Shown here one piece after another: positions 12,208 to 23,094 of a DNA stretch of 64,000 nt; positions within the stretch are counted from its first letter, which is position 1, and every line of letters begins with the position of its first letter. Position numbers and translations under genes: made by a program. A model generated the notes under the pieces. It made no database searches and was not told where the DNA came from. It saw only the letters and a program-made list of their open reading frames with translations. The DNA comes from Ascaphus truei (taxonomy: Eukaryota; Chordata; Amphibia; Anura; Ascaphidae), in contig CM071587.1 in the NCBI GenBank assembly GCA_036426205.1, forward strand, positions 3,038,333 through 3,102,332, written 5' to 3'.

Positions 12208-12501
12208 CTAAACATTCAAATTATCTGAGACCCTTTCCCCTACTATTCCCCTTCCCAACCTCTCTGGGAACAAGAAAGGAGGGGTAAACACTCTCTTATC
12301 TTCTAACCTCTCTGCTCTCTCTCCTTCTTGTAATGATGTTTCCCCCACCCGGTGGGAGATTTGTCCATTACTGCGGTGTATGGGGCATATACCTGCTGGT
12401 AACAGGAGGGCTGAGTCGTCCGCTGATGGTAGTGGGGACACAGGACTAGACTTCTGGGGTTCATACCCCACATATCTCTTTAGCAGTAAAGCGCCTCCAT
12501 C
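12208..12501 (-). mobile_element. Leader of the minus-strand LTR retrotransposon, truncated
   Basis: This is the continuation of the element beyond its LTR, starting with the primer-binding-site-like TGGAGGCGC at 12499-12491. An open frame (12208-12573, minus) overlaps the LTR/leader boundary and has no recognisable domain. Similarity to other element parts fades after about 300 bp, so the rest is deleted or too diverged to see. Confidence 0.5.
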
Positions 12502-13090
12502 TGCCGTAGGCTCCAGGAACCGAAGGTGATCTCCCATGGTAGAGCTATTACCCCCCCCCCCCAGTAAGATCACACACCAGGCAGGAGGTATATAACAACA
12601 GGAACGGTTTATTGTCTCTTCTGTACAGCACAGTTACTCGCCAAGTTTCTGCCCAATGCAGTCGCACAGCTTCCACTGAATGATGGTCCTTGGACCGTCA
12701 CTACAGGCCAAGGGCACCCGCAGCCATCCTAGCTCTTCCCCACCTCCCTAGCAGAGGCAGCGGTATGGTCTACACTCACTCTCCCCCAAGGGGAAGAGGA
12801 CTGGAAAATGCCCAATACTCAGCCTCTCAGTTGTGTGGCCTGCCTTCCTCAAGCGGGGAAAGGCACTACAAAATTTGGGCGGCACCTGCCCTTAAGTACA
12901 GCCAGGAGCAGGGCACCAGGTCTGACTCATGATTGGTCATGCCCAGGCCTGATGTCACTGCCTCCCGCTATCACTCAAGTGCAGTGTACCAAGGAGGGTG
13001 AAAACCCCTATCGACTACTGGCAACCTGATTGTACCAGGGTTTAGTGTCAGGAGGGAAGCAGACTAGTAGCCACAGATGGCATGGCTACA
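12502..13090 (-). mobile_element. Long terminal repeat (5' LTR) of a retrotransposon
   Basis: Read on the minus strand, the 589-bp segment begins TGTAGCCATG and ends CTACGGCA, giving the TG...CA ends of an LTR. Two bases later comes TGGAGGCGC, a primer-binding-site-like start. The same start (TGTAGCCAT), the same spacing and the same TGGAGGCGC follow the LTRs of the 28.4-33.4 kb element, so the two LTRs are related though diverged. Inside are a TGACATCAG motif and an AATAAA signal (in CAATAAACCG). The matches were found by eye. Confidence 0.7.
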
Positions 13091-13114
13091 TTCAGAAATG
13101 GACAATCTCATAAT

Positions 13115-13437
13115 CTCTGCACTTGCACTCTCTCCTTTGCATGTGCACTCTCTCCTCTGTATGTGCACTCTTGCATCTGCACGTGCACTCTCTCCTGTGC
13201 ACGTGTACTCTATCCTCTGAAGGTGTACTCTCTCTTCTGTGCATGTATACTCTCTCCTCTGTATGTGCACTCTCTCCTGTGCACTCTCTCCTGTGCATGT
13301 GCACTCTCTCCTGTGCATGTGCACTCTCTCCTGTGCATGTGCACTCTCTCCTGTGCACGTGCACTCTCTCCTGTGCACGTGCACTCTCTCCTGTGTACGT
13401 GCACTCTCTCCTCTGCACATGCACTCTCCTCTGTACG
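13115..13437 (+). repeat. 20-bp minisatellite
   Basis: About 16 copies of GTGCACTCTCTCCTGTGCAT with CAT/CAC/TAT variants, most regular from 13,270 to 13,400. Cys/His/Val-rich and Arg/Glu-rich frames on both strands are products of the repeat. Confidence 0.92.
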
Positions 13438-13934
13438 CCTATGGAGGAAATCTCCCAATCAGGCTGATTTTCTGCACTATACATTTCTCCTGTCCTGTTT
13501 AACTCAGCTCTCTCTAAGGCCAAACAATACTCCCATCGCTGTTTCCTACATATTAGCTCTAATCTCTCGCTATGCCGCTGCTTGTCTCCTGCGCTCTACC
13601 CTTAACTTTCTCATCTCCACCCCTTTCACCTCTGCAGCTTTCTCTCACCTTAAGCCTTTTCTCTCATTGCCCCTTACCTGTGGGACTCCCTCACACTCAG
13701 TATTCGCCAAGCACCCACTCTTCCCACCTTTAACTAAAGCCTCAAAACTCACCTCTTACATGAAGCATTTCCATAGCCCAGACTCATGGCTACTGTCCCA
13801 CACCCACAGTCACTCCTACCAGCCATTGTGACCAAGCACTGCCATCCACTCCACTTACTCCCTCACCTGCTGTCTCTGTAAACTCCCCAAGTTACCACTT
13901 GTAAGCTCTACGTGGCCGGGATTTCCTTTCCTAT
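13438..13934 (+). mobile_element. L2-like LINE fragment, 3' end
   Basis: Decayed remains of a non-LTR retrotransposon. The plus-strand translation shows the C-terminal pattern of L2/CR1-type reverse transcriptases (ALISRYAAACLLRS, then FSHLKP and a CGTPSHSVF segment corresponding to the usual LWNSL motif). A segment reading LWRKSPNQADFLHYTF also occurs in the 20-kb copy, and the middle of the RT is deleted between them. The 3' untranslated tail stops abruptly at 13,934, next to LTR-like sequence. Confidence 0.75.
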
Positions 13935-15125
13935 TGTAAGGGGGGGGGCGCTAACTCAGGTCAGGGAGACGTTGGCTGGAAGAGCGGAGCCTTTGTTCCC
14001 CCCAGACTCTGAGGCTCCTGGCTCTGCGGGAGATAGCCGGCCGGCTGTGGGAACCACCCCGTAGGCGCGGTTCTCATTGGTCGGTTTGAATTCCCTGCTC
14101 ACCTTAAGACACCCCTGTAGGCTGTCCTAAGGCACGGTCATCGCTCCACCGCCTCAGATTGGTCTATCGCAGGCGAGCCTTTGCTCTGATTGGCCAGTGT
14201 TTAGCATCCACGCTGCGATTGGTCAGCCCCCCTGTATTCCATGCTTTTCTTTGGAGACGGGGGAGGTATATAAAGTGGCCAATTTCAGCTCCACAGTTCA
14301 GCATGTAGTCAGTGGTCTCTAAGCGCTGTGCTCCAAGGGTGTGCTGGAGACACCCAGAATGAGGCTTGTGGCTAGACAAGTGGGAGATTTGAAAGTGCTA
14401 TTGCTCTATTAGCGTCACAAGGCCTTGAGGGAGCGGAACCCTGCAGGAAGTGGAGGCTGTCTTGGGAAAGCCTATTGAAGCGGCATGTAGCACCTACTTA
14501 GCAAGGATTTCCCCCCTTTTTGTGAGTTTGAGCTTTCTTTTGTGTATTGTGTGTGTGCTTGCTTTATTTATCCCCTTCGTCCTGGCTGGTGCTACCATCC
14601 TGGGTGAATTATCCTGCTCTCCTGTGACAATTACCTCATGCTGAGGGATCCACTCTTGGCAGGATAGAGGTAATTTATAGGGGGGATGGTTTATGTGTTT
14701 GTGTTGTAGATGAGGTTACCTAGCTAGCTGGGGGTTGGTATATAAGGGTGGATGCCTGGTGGTTGCGGCCTCTTCTGCTGTGGTGCCGCCTTCAGGAATC
14801 CCACCCTGGGTTTGGGGAGTTCGTTATTCGTCACGGCTTTGCGGGATGGTGTGATGTTTGGCGTGGGGACCTTTGCTAATCTTGGCTCCGTTGTGTGGAA
14901 GTTGGCGGACCTCCTTGGAAGTGGGTGGGCATGTTAAGGTGTTTTGTCAAGTTGTTGGACTTGTAACGGCAGGTGGCGACATGGGGTTCGAGTCATGGGT
15001 GTCCCATGGACTTTATTTTTATGTTGAGTGCAGCAAGTTAGCCAGGGTCCCCGGATTTGAGTACGGTACTGTTTGTTCCTGTTCTGCACATGTTTAATAA
15101 AGCTGTGACTCCAACTGCCATCCAG
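13935..15125 (+). mobile_element. Probable LTR with promoter and poly(A) signal
   Basis: Directly after the truncated LINE, the sequence begins TGTAAGGGGGG. It contains four ATTGG (inverted CCAAT) boxes, a TATA box and, about 800 bp later, an AATAAA signal at 15,096-15,101 with GT-rich sequence downstream. This order, and the abrupt break in the LINE, fit an LTR. No matching second LTR or target duplication was found, so a fragment of a cellular promoter cannot be excluded. Confidence 0.4.
14076..14274 (+). promoter_or_regulatory. CCAAT-box cluster with TATA box
   Basis: ATTGG boxes lie at 14076-14080, 14158-14162, 14189-14193 and 14218-14222. A consensus TATATAAA follows at 14267-14274, about 45 bp after the last box. 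Box order and spacing are typical of a strong RNA polymerase II promoter directed to the right. Transcription would start near 14,300. Confidence 0.6.
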
Positions 15126-16879
15126 TGTGTTTTATGGGTTAATTTGGGGAGAGGACCTTCTCCAGGCTAGGGAGGTCATGCACATTTAAGCACAAAAGGC
15201 TGCAGAGACATCGCTTCTTTGAGAGGAAGCTAAAACCACATTCTTCTGTGAAAATCATGCAATAACCAAGGCAACACCAAGAGAACAGCTATACAAAACC
15301 ATCCTTACAAAAAACAGAACACTTGTTAAAAGGTAATGTCAATAACAAATGTGGATCTACAATAAGAAGAGCAAGGAGGGGGCTTCAAGGCAGGGGACTC
15401 AATGTTCCGGAAGAAAGAATGTGATGTTCAAGTGATTGGAAAGTGTCCGCATTCCCGTGTGATGAGCAGGGTGCCCCTTAGGGCCCCAGCACCCACATAC
15501 TATCTCTGGCGTTGGAGTCACTGTATCATGCCCTGCGTTATGTCGCTGGGAGCAGCAGCCGCTCACAGAAATGTCATCACACAGTGTTCTTAGAAACTCA
15601 CTCCAGCCCCCGAGTGTTTTTCTAAGTGTCAGGTGGAGGGAGGGGGGCTGAGAGCTTTCTAAAAGAAGGCCTGATGAGAAGAGAGAGACGTTCTGCACAG
15701 AGGGAAGGAATCCGCAGCCGTTCTCAGAAACGTGCAAAAGGAGACTAGAAACAAGCTGCTGTTATAATATTCTTCTTATATTCTCTCCTCGCTTTGCAGC
15801 AGTGAATCATCTGACAGTTCCTCACCCTTGTCAATGAGAGGGTTAATGTGTAATAATGGGACACCGCCGTGGCAAAAAGGAAATATCCCAAAATGTGGTG
15901 AATATGTATAAATAACGGCGAGGCAGTGAGAGTCACAGGTGGGCTCATTGTAATCATCGCAGCTCTGCAGGGGCACTGATGGAAGATCACAGAGGTTACA
16001 AGGTTGCATTGGTCACCTGCAGACACAAATATCACTAAGAGAGGGGATGCTGATGCATTCACCTATATCTAGCTGTTGTATGTTTCTGTAAACTGCATGC
16101 AGCTTGGGGACATTTCAACAACATCAATGTCAAAGCACTTTTAGGGCTAGTTGGCTAATTACTGTTGCAAACTGTGCACAAGACAACGAGTAAATACCAA
16201 ATTAGAAATTCCTGGTCTCAACCCCGACACCCCCCTCCCCCCCCCCACCACCTACAGTGATGGGGGTGCCACGGACAGGGGAGTGTATTTTAGTTCGGCT
16301 GGCAGGGGGCATGGTCAGTCCATGCCCTGCCAGCAAATACCACCCGTCCGCCCATTCTGCGTATATCCCTGGGGATGTGGGTGTTACCGTTTCAAGTTTA
16401 TTATTAATATTTTTTTAAATAAGCAAATAAGAAATATGAGAATAAGGTCTCCGGTTTTGTTACCCCTACAGGGTCAAAGTGTGGTGGTGGTTGTTGCCCC
16501 TGTCGGGGCGGCAGTTGGGGGGTAAGTGTGCTTATCCTTGCCAGAAGGGGTGTCGTACTTGGTGAAGCCCAGTGGGGCTGGGAGTGGCGAGTGGGCGGGG
16601 CTCATTTAAACGTGAGTTCCGGGAGCCCACTCACGTCAAGGGCCGGCTCACGTGGGCCCGGCTTGGGTGTCACGGGTCATTGGTTCAAGGACAATTGACC
16701 TTTAACCCTTTGAGCGAGCGCTCGGCAGGGGTAGCGCTTACCAATTATTTAATGGTTAAATAAAAAGCCACGTCCATAGTACCTCCAGGCCTTGTCTGGT
16801 CATTATTTGTGTGTTATTTATATGGGGTTCTGGGTACGTGGGGGGTGGGGGGGTGGGGAGCTCCCTCACAGACTCCCCG
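15126..16879. other. Unique sequence, no gene seen
   Basis: No coding region recognised. A plus-strand AATAAA lies near 16,757. The GC-rich segment 16,560-16,700 with repeated CTCACG motifs could be part of another LTR, but there is no second copy to test this. Confidence 0.4.
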
Positions 16880-18790
16880 GTCAAGATAGAGACACAGATA
16901 GATTAGATAGATACACAGACAGATAGATTAGATAGATACACAGATATATGATAGACAGATTACATAGATCGATTAAATAGATAGATTTATCGATAGGTAA
17001 ATACAGTAGATAGATCGTGGGTAGATAGATAAATAAAATAGATAGATGATTAGATACAGGTGGATAGATGGATGCTTATATAAAACAGATGATAGATGAT
17101 TATATTAGATATATAGATGATTAGATAGATGGATAGGTAGATGCTTAGATTAGATAGATTATATAGATAGATGATTAGATAGCTGGATAAATAGAGGATT
17201 AGATGGATAATATATATAGATGATTAGACTAGATAGATGGATCAATAGTGGATTAGATTATATAGATAATACAGACGATAATTAGATTAGTTAGTTACTA
17301 TGGATAGATGATTAGATAGATAAAATAGATAGATGATTCGATTAGAGAGATGGATAGATAGATGATTAGATTTGATAGCTAAAATAGATAGATGATTGGA
17401 TGTGATAGATGGATAGATAGATGGATAGATGATTAGATTAGATTGAGAAAATAGATTAGATGATTCGATAGACGGATAGATAGATGGATAGACGGATGAT
17501 TAGATCAGATAGATAATTATAGATAGAAGATGATATAGATATTATATAGATAATTAGATTAGATAGCTGGGTAGATCGATAACATAGATGAATAGATAGA
17601 TAGATGATTAGATTGATGGATAGGTGGATAGATGGCTGATTATACAAGATAGATGATTTGATTCGATAGATAATATATATGATTAGATTAGATAGACGCG
17701 ATAGCCAGATGATAAGATTAGATAAATGTGATAGCTGATTAGAATAGACAGCTAAGAGAAATAATTAGGTAGATAAAATAGCTTGATGATTAGATTGGAT
17801 TGATGGATATACAGATGCATAGATTAGATCAGTGATTCCCAACCAGGGTTCCGGTGGAACCCTGGGGCTCCTTGAAGCAGTCTCAGGGGTTCCTCCTATG
17901 GACCACAGACCCCCACCCCTCCCCCCGGGGGTGGGGGTTTTTGGTATGTATTTTGTAGGGTGGGGTAATTGACGGAAGGTAGGGGCGAGTGAGAGGAGAG
18001 AGGGGGGCAGGAGGGAGTGAGTAAGGAAAAGAGTGAGACGCTAGGGATAAATACATGCGAGGCGGGAGGGGGGAGAGTTAGTGAGACGGATGGGAGAGAA
18101 ATACATGGGTAGAGGGTGGGAAGTAGAGGTGACTCGTGAGGTGTGAAATGTTGTGACTGACCTCTGTCGGACTTAATATGTGTCAGCCAGATAGGGGTTC
18201 CCTGAGATTTTTCGAAACATTTCAAGGGTTCCACCAAACAAAAAAGGTTGGAAATCACTGGGTTAGATAGATACAATAGATTATTATATTGGATAAATTC
18301 GATAGATGATTAGATATATGGATGGATAAATAGATAAACTAGATGGATAGATTTTCAGATTAGATAGATAGATATATAGATTATTAGAGATATTATATAG
18401 ACTTATTATTAGATAGATAGAGTTATGATCAGATAGATGGATAGATATAATTAGATAGATGATTAGATAGATAATTAGATAGATGCAATAGATGGATAGA
18501 TGATTAGACTATCTAGATGGATTGATAGATGATTAGATTCGATAGGTGGACAGAGATATTACTCTGGATAGATAACATAGATAGATGATAGATAGATAGA
18601 TAGACGATTAGATAGATGGACAGATAGATGATTAGAGAGATAGATGGTAGATATATAGACAGATGATTAGATAGATGAAGATATTATGCATAGATTAGAT
18701 AGAGATAGATAGATGATGGATACATGGACAGATTGATAGACATTAGATTAGATATATAGATAAATAGATGATTAGATTAGATAGAGTAAT
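16880..18790 (+). repeat. GATA/GATTAGATA microsatellite, about 1.9 kb
   Basis: Long degenerate array of AGAT tetranucleotides with frequent GATTAGATAGAT variants. It is interrupted by the hAT-like MITE at 17,830-18,260 and resumes on the other side in the same phase family. Isoleucine/tyrosine/serine-rich frames in it are spurious. Confidence 0.93.
17830..18260. mobile_element. hAT-type MITE inside the GATA array
   Basis: A 431-bp insertion with terminal inverted repeats CAGTGATTCCCAACC and GGTTGGAAATCACTG (one mismatch in 15), plus related GGTGGAACCC subterminal sequence at both ends. It is flanked by GATTAGAT on the left and GGTTAGAT on the right, an 8-bp target duplication with one mismatch. 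Terminal CAGTG and an 8-bp duplication are hAT hallmarks. There is no transposase frame, so it is non-autonomous. Confidence 0.85.
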
Positions 18791-18859
18791 ACATTACCCA
18801 AACCCATGGCTGAGAGTAAGAAAAAGTGTACTCATTGTATTGGTAGAAAAAGATCCAAT

Positions 18860-19204
18860 GTTTCGGTCCTATGTCAGCGGTGCGCACACTGGGGGGCGGG
18901 GTTTACAGAGGCCCAGCGCACTTCCCGAAGGCACTTAAATGAAGTGCCGGGGAAGCGGCAAAGGCCTCTGTGAACCTTACTTACCGTGGTTCAGCCGGCA
19001 TCTGGAGATGCATCACCATGGCAACGCGGCATCACAGGGTCATGTGACGTCACTTTGCTATGGCAACATGACGTCATGACGCCAAGACGCCGGGTGCCAC
19101 GGTAAGGAGGGAGGGGGGCGCACGGAGAGCAGGACAGCCGGCAGGGTGGCGCAGGGGAAAAAAGATTGTGCTCCCCTGCTCCATGTGACCTTCATCAGGG
19201 TCCT
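18860..19204 (-). ncRNA. Hammerhead-ribozyme-like core split by a hAT MITE
   Basis: On the minus strand, CTGATGA (19198-19192), an extra A, GGTC (19190-19187), then after the MITE GGACC (18869-18865) and GAAAC (18864-18860). Without the insertion this would form the hammerhead order CUGANGA, stem II (GGUC/GACC), GAAA. The sequence after GAAAC is ATTGG, so stem III is not preserved here. Inferred by eye; broken and presumably inactive. Confidence 0.45.
18875..19178. mobile_element. hAT-type MITE, GC-rich
   Basis: Starts CAGCGGTGCGCACACTGGGG and ends in an imperfect inverted copy (AAGATTGTGCTCCCCTG). The left flank TCCTATGT recurs imperfectly (TCCATGT) on the right, fitting an 8-bp hAT target duplication with a base lost. 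It interrupts a motif that would otherwise read continuously from 18,874 into 19,187. No coding capacity. Confidence 0.7.
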
Positions 19205-19984
19205 GTGTATATAACACTTGGGACTTTATCAAATGAGGTCCTCTCTCTTCAGAAATCTCTGATCGGTTAGCCTGACTGTGTAAGGTTTAGCCAGTGATGT
19301 TTGTAGTGGTGAAATAAGGAGTCAGACCCTAAACACAGAAAAAATAATTTATATCTGAACATTGATAAATAATTCAGCTCGAAATAAATTATTATTCCAG
19401 CCCAATAATTTCATAATCATGACGTGGAACTCTTATTTGTTTCTAAAAAAAAAGAGCTGGCACTAAATTATTAAGGTGCATTTATTTGTAAGATATGTGA
19501 GGAGGTGACCAGACCCTGAGTGAGTCACTGAACTAGGACAAGAGTCTCTTATAGGACAGGAAGGCGCTCGGTGTACTGTGACCATCCTACAGTTTCATGC
19601 AGAGTTCTGTGAGCCAGCGCTGTCTGAAGCTGACACTTCACTGAGCACTTAAACCATTTCCCCAGAGAAATACAGTACAAGGGTTTCATCTTAAATCATG
19701 ATGCGGTCACTGCTGCCGACCTTCTCCGCTCATTAACCCTTTCACTGCATCTCTTGTGCTTAATCCACACAGGGGACTGAACTCCTTGCAAAAACAGCAC
19801 GTCTAGCGGTCGGAAAATACTGATTGTCCATCAGGTTTTTGTCACCAGGGTATGGGGGAAGTAAGGGTTTATTTTCATTGGCTGTCTCTGAAGCGGATCT
19901 ACGTACCCCTCTTCTACTCTGCCGTTCTCACCCTTCTAACCCCAGACCCTGTCTAAACGGCCACCCACGCATGCTCCGCTCCTG
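19205..19984. other. Unique sequence, no gene seen
   Basis: No recognised gene or repeat. The stretch is AT-rich around 19,330-19,480. Confidence 0.4.
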
Positions 19985-20301
19985 CACTCGCTCCTCTGAT
20001 CACCTCTGGAGGAAATCTCACACTGTCGCAGACTTCCTTCACTACAAATTTATACTATCCCATCTATGCCCTCTCTCAGGCTAAACAAACCTAGTTTTCG
20101 TCACTAATCAACACGTATAAGTCTAACCCACGCACTCTTCCCTGTCTTTGACGCTCTACTCAGATCACCATCTGTTACCTGTTTTTCTTCCTCTATTGTA
20201 CCTCAGACCGTTGCTGATTATTTCAAGACAAAGGTGGAATCCATTCGGCAACACATCCCCTCTGTATCCTCCTCACATCCTACACCGCTTCCTAACGCTC
20301 C
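19985..20301 (+). mobile_element. L2-like LINE fragment upstream of RT
   Basis: The plus strand encodes pieces of the linker before the reverse transcriptase, including LWRKSHTVADFLHYKF, which matches the 13.4-kb copy. A later frame contains TVADYF-like and ESIRQHIPS-like text. Frameshifts and stops make it inactive. It is cut at about 20,301 by another insertion and appears to continue after about 20,930. Confidence 0.65.
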
Positions 20302-20930
20302 TCCTAAAGGAAAAAAGAATAGTTGCGCCAACCGTATTTAAGATGAATGGTATAGTTCAGTCCCACTCAGTGTCACTGAGGAAGCCAAGGGCGAAACGCG
20401 TTTGACAAATTTTGGGCATCACAGGCCACCGTATGGAGGAGTTGTAGCTTCATCCGGCTTGGAGGCAGAAACTGCGACTGACGCGCATGCGCATGCGTGA
20501 AGGGTGAACGCGGAAGCTGCGGCGAGGAGAATGGCAGAGGGAGAGACCTGGTCTGTGCACAAGCACCAGGAGATCCCCCATTGCTGACATATCCTTGCAA
20601 AGAAACACCTTAACTGCCGGAGCAGGATCCACACTGACAACCAGGGACTCTGGAGGACGGCCTGTGGAGCCTGGATGCATCCTTCTCAATGCCATAAACT
20701 GCTGGCTGTTTGTGAGTTTTCAATCTCTTTTTTAAGTATTTGTTAATAAAATGGTGTTACACTATATTTGCTTTTTTATCCAATTTTGAGGTATCATCAG
20801 GAAGTCTCCCCTATTTCTATTGAAGAAATACTGATTTATGTAAGTGTATTTCCTATCAAGCTTAACCAAAGGTTTTATTGTATTTTAAATACTCCTGATT
20901 GTGTTTTTTTTCCTTTATAATTTCATGTGT
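20302..20930 (-). mobile_element. Retroposon-like insertion carrying a hammerhead-like motif
   Basis: Unrelated sequence interrupts the LINE. Read on the minus strand, its end at 20,302 is GCGCAACTATTCTTTTTT, similar to the GCGC...T-rich tails of the hairpin elements elsewhere in the window. A hammerhead-like core lies at 20,371-20,407 on the plus strand. A clear target duplication was not found, and the right boundary is approximate. Confidence 0.45.
20371..20407 (+). ncRNA. Hammerhead-ribozyme-like motif with pairing stem I
   Basis: In order: TGTCA (20371-75), CTGAGGA (20376-82), an extra A, stem II GCC/GGC around an AAG loop (20384-92), GAAA (20393-96), CGCGTTT, then TGACA (20403-07). TGTCA and TGACA are exact complements and would form stem I. 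CUGANGA and GAAA are the hammerhead conserved cores. ACGCGU is self-complementary, so stem III could form between two copies, as described for minimal-stem-III hammerheads of retroelements. The extra A before stem II is unusual, so activity is uncertain. Confidence 0.6.
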
Positions 20931-21960
20931 CCTGGAGTTAAAGTGCAACCACGTGCCGGAGAACCCCTTTTTTCCATGCTTAACTCTCCTCCTGCCTTCC
21001 TCGACTCTTTTTCCGCTGTCACAGAGGAGGATGTGTCGCTGCTGATCTCCTCTTCCCCCTCTACCACCTGTCCTCTTGACCCCATTCCCTTCCATCTCCT
21101 CAAACCTCAACATTTTCAACTCCTCCCTCTACTCTGCTACCTTTCCCTCCGCCTTCAAACACGCAACAGTTATACCTTCACTCAAAAACAGCACGCTTGA
21201 CCCTGCCTGTCTCTCTAGCTATCGTCCTGTCTCCCCTGCCTTTTGCCTCTAAACTCCTTGAACGTCTTATATTCTCTCGCTCGCTCCATTTTCTCAACAC
21301 CTATTCTCTCTTAGAGCATCTACAATCTGGTTTCCTCATGCCATTGAAACAGCCCTCACTAAAAGAACTAATGACCTCCATGCTTCCCAAGACAAAGGTC
21401 ATTACACTCTACTCATACCCAAGTTCAACCTATGCTAAAATGTAGACGACATTTCAATGTACACAATTCTCCTCCTCTCTTTTAAGACTATACCCCGCTC
21501 TGCCTCTCCTTACATCTCAGCCCTAATATCTCCCTATACACCATCCCGACTCTTGTGTTCTGCTCAAGGATGTCTTCTGTCTAGATCTTTTGTATCTAAA
21601 GCCCTCTACCAACTGAAACCTTTCTCATTCACTGCCCCCACACCTGGAATACCCTTCCTCTCAATATCCAACTGGCACCCTCTCTCTCCACCTTTCTTAA
21701 AAAAAAAACAAAAAACCAAACACCTCTTTAATGAAGCATTTGGGTAGCTCCGCTGGCTGATATACACCTCATATGCACTGACTGTGGCCCCTTTACCATA
21801 ACACCCTTCTACTTTCTCTGTAAGTTCTCCCTGCTTGCCACTTAGATTGTAAGCTCTTCGAGGCAGGGACTCCTTTTCCTATTGTCTTATTCCTAATGTG
21901 TTATACTATTATGTCGCGTGTATTGTAAAGCGCTCCGAATCCTCAGGTCAGACCAGGCCG
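20931..21960 (+). mobile_element. L2-like LINE, reverse transcriptase region and 3' end, decayed
   Basis: The plus-strand translation shows the start of an L2-type RT: VTEEDVSLLISSS, then STTCPLDPIPFHLLK (the CPLDPIP motif typical of the clade), and KLLERLIFSRSLHFL followed by EHLQSGF (QSGF motif). The catalytic centre is deleted: the sequence jumps near 21,450 to the C-terminal part (SPYISALISPYTPSRLL). A 3' tail with TTAGATTGTAAGCTCTTCGA and GTAAAGCGCTCC follows. Many stops and frameshifts; a dead copy. Confidence 0.82.
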
Positions 21961-22239
21961 GTAGAAGATTAAGATAAAAAATATGGGGATTTGTATGGGG
22001 TTCTCCCAGCTGCGGAACTGCTGCCACGTCTGCGAATAAACGCTCTACATCGCTTTGAGGTGTTTCCTTCCTTTGCTGGACAACAAGTCAAAAGTGACGC
22101 ACTGTGAGTGCTCATTTGCATGTGATTACCCAGAATCCCTGGCTGCAGTGAAAGCATCGTACGCTAAGAGGTAATGGGGAAAGCAGTTTTATGGACCTGT
22201 CTGAGGCATGTGAATGTGCTCACAACGTGGGATTTGTAT

Positions 22240-23094
22240 TTGCTATAAACTCCTCCTCTTCTTCCATGATAATGCAACTCAGCCCTTATCATTCTTCCTC
22301 AGTATTATTGCCAAGATCCACCCTTTCCTCTGTCAATCTACTGCTAAAACTCCAATGCCTGCCCTTATCCTCTCCTGTCTGGGTTATTGTAACATGCTGC
22401 TAACAGGGCTCCTTGCCTCACAACTTTCTCTATCCAAAAGTCTGCTGCTTGAATAATTTCACGTTCTCCCAAAACAGTCTCTGCTCATCTCCTTAAATCT
22501 CTCTCCTGGCTTCCCATCAAATTTTGGATCACCCACAAAGTTCTCCTCCATACCTTTTTAAGGTTTCTCCATTTATCTGCTCCTCCCTACATGTCAGCTT
22601 TGATCTCTCGCTATGCCCCTGCTCGTCTCCTGCGCTCTGCCCATAACTGTCTCCTCTCCACCCCTTTCACCTCTACTGCTCTCTCTCACCTTAAACCTAT
22701 TCCCCCCACTGCCCCTTACCTGTGGAACTCCCTCGCACTCAGTATACGCCAAGCACCTTCTCTCCCCACCTTTAAGTCAAACCTTAAAACTCGCCTCTTA
22801 AATGAAGCATCCCAATAGCCCAGACGTATGGCTACTGTCCCACACCCACCGTCACTGCTACCAACCACTTTAGCCAAGCACTGCCATCTACTGCACTTAT
22901 TCCCTCACCTGCTGTCTCTGTAAGTCTCCCATCATACCACTTAGATTGTAAGCTCTCCGGGGGAGGGATTTCCTTTCCTACGGTCTGATTTTGTGTGTTG
23001 CACTCAATGTATTATAATTCCCTGTATTGTTTTGTCTCTCTTGTAAAGCGCTCTGTACACCGTGGGCTCTCTCTCTATATATAAATAAAGATAT
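22240..23094 (+). mobile_element. L2-like LINE, 3' end (second copy)
   Basis: Includes a segment reading LILSCLGYCNMLLTGLLASQ (the LDYCN-type motif of L2 RTs), WITHKVLLHTFL, then APPYMSALISRYAPARLLRS and PYLWNSLALSIRQAPSLPTF, the usual C-terminal signature. The 3' UTR carries TTAGATTGTAAGCTCTCCGG, TGTAAAGCGCTCTGTA and ends in ATAAATAAAGATAT. Frame breaks near 22,450 and 22,590 mark it as inactive. Better preserved than the copy just upstream. Confidence 0.85.

Noticed and set aside
10905..13437. CRISPR array
   Set aside because: Regular repeats without unique spacers of constant length, in a vertebrate genome. These are minisatellites.
16560..16800. Third LTR with poly(A) signal
   Set aside because: Only a possible AATAAA and GC-rich direct repeats; no TG...CA boundaries or second copy.
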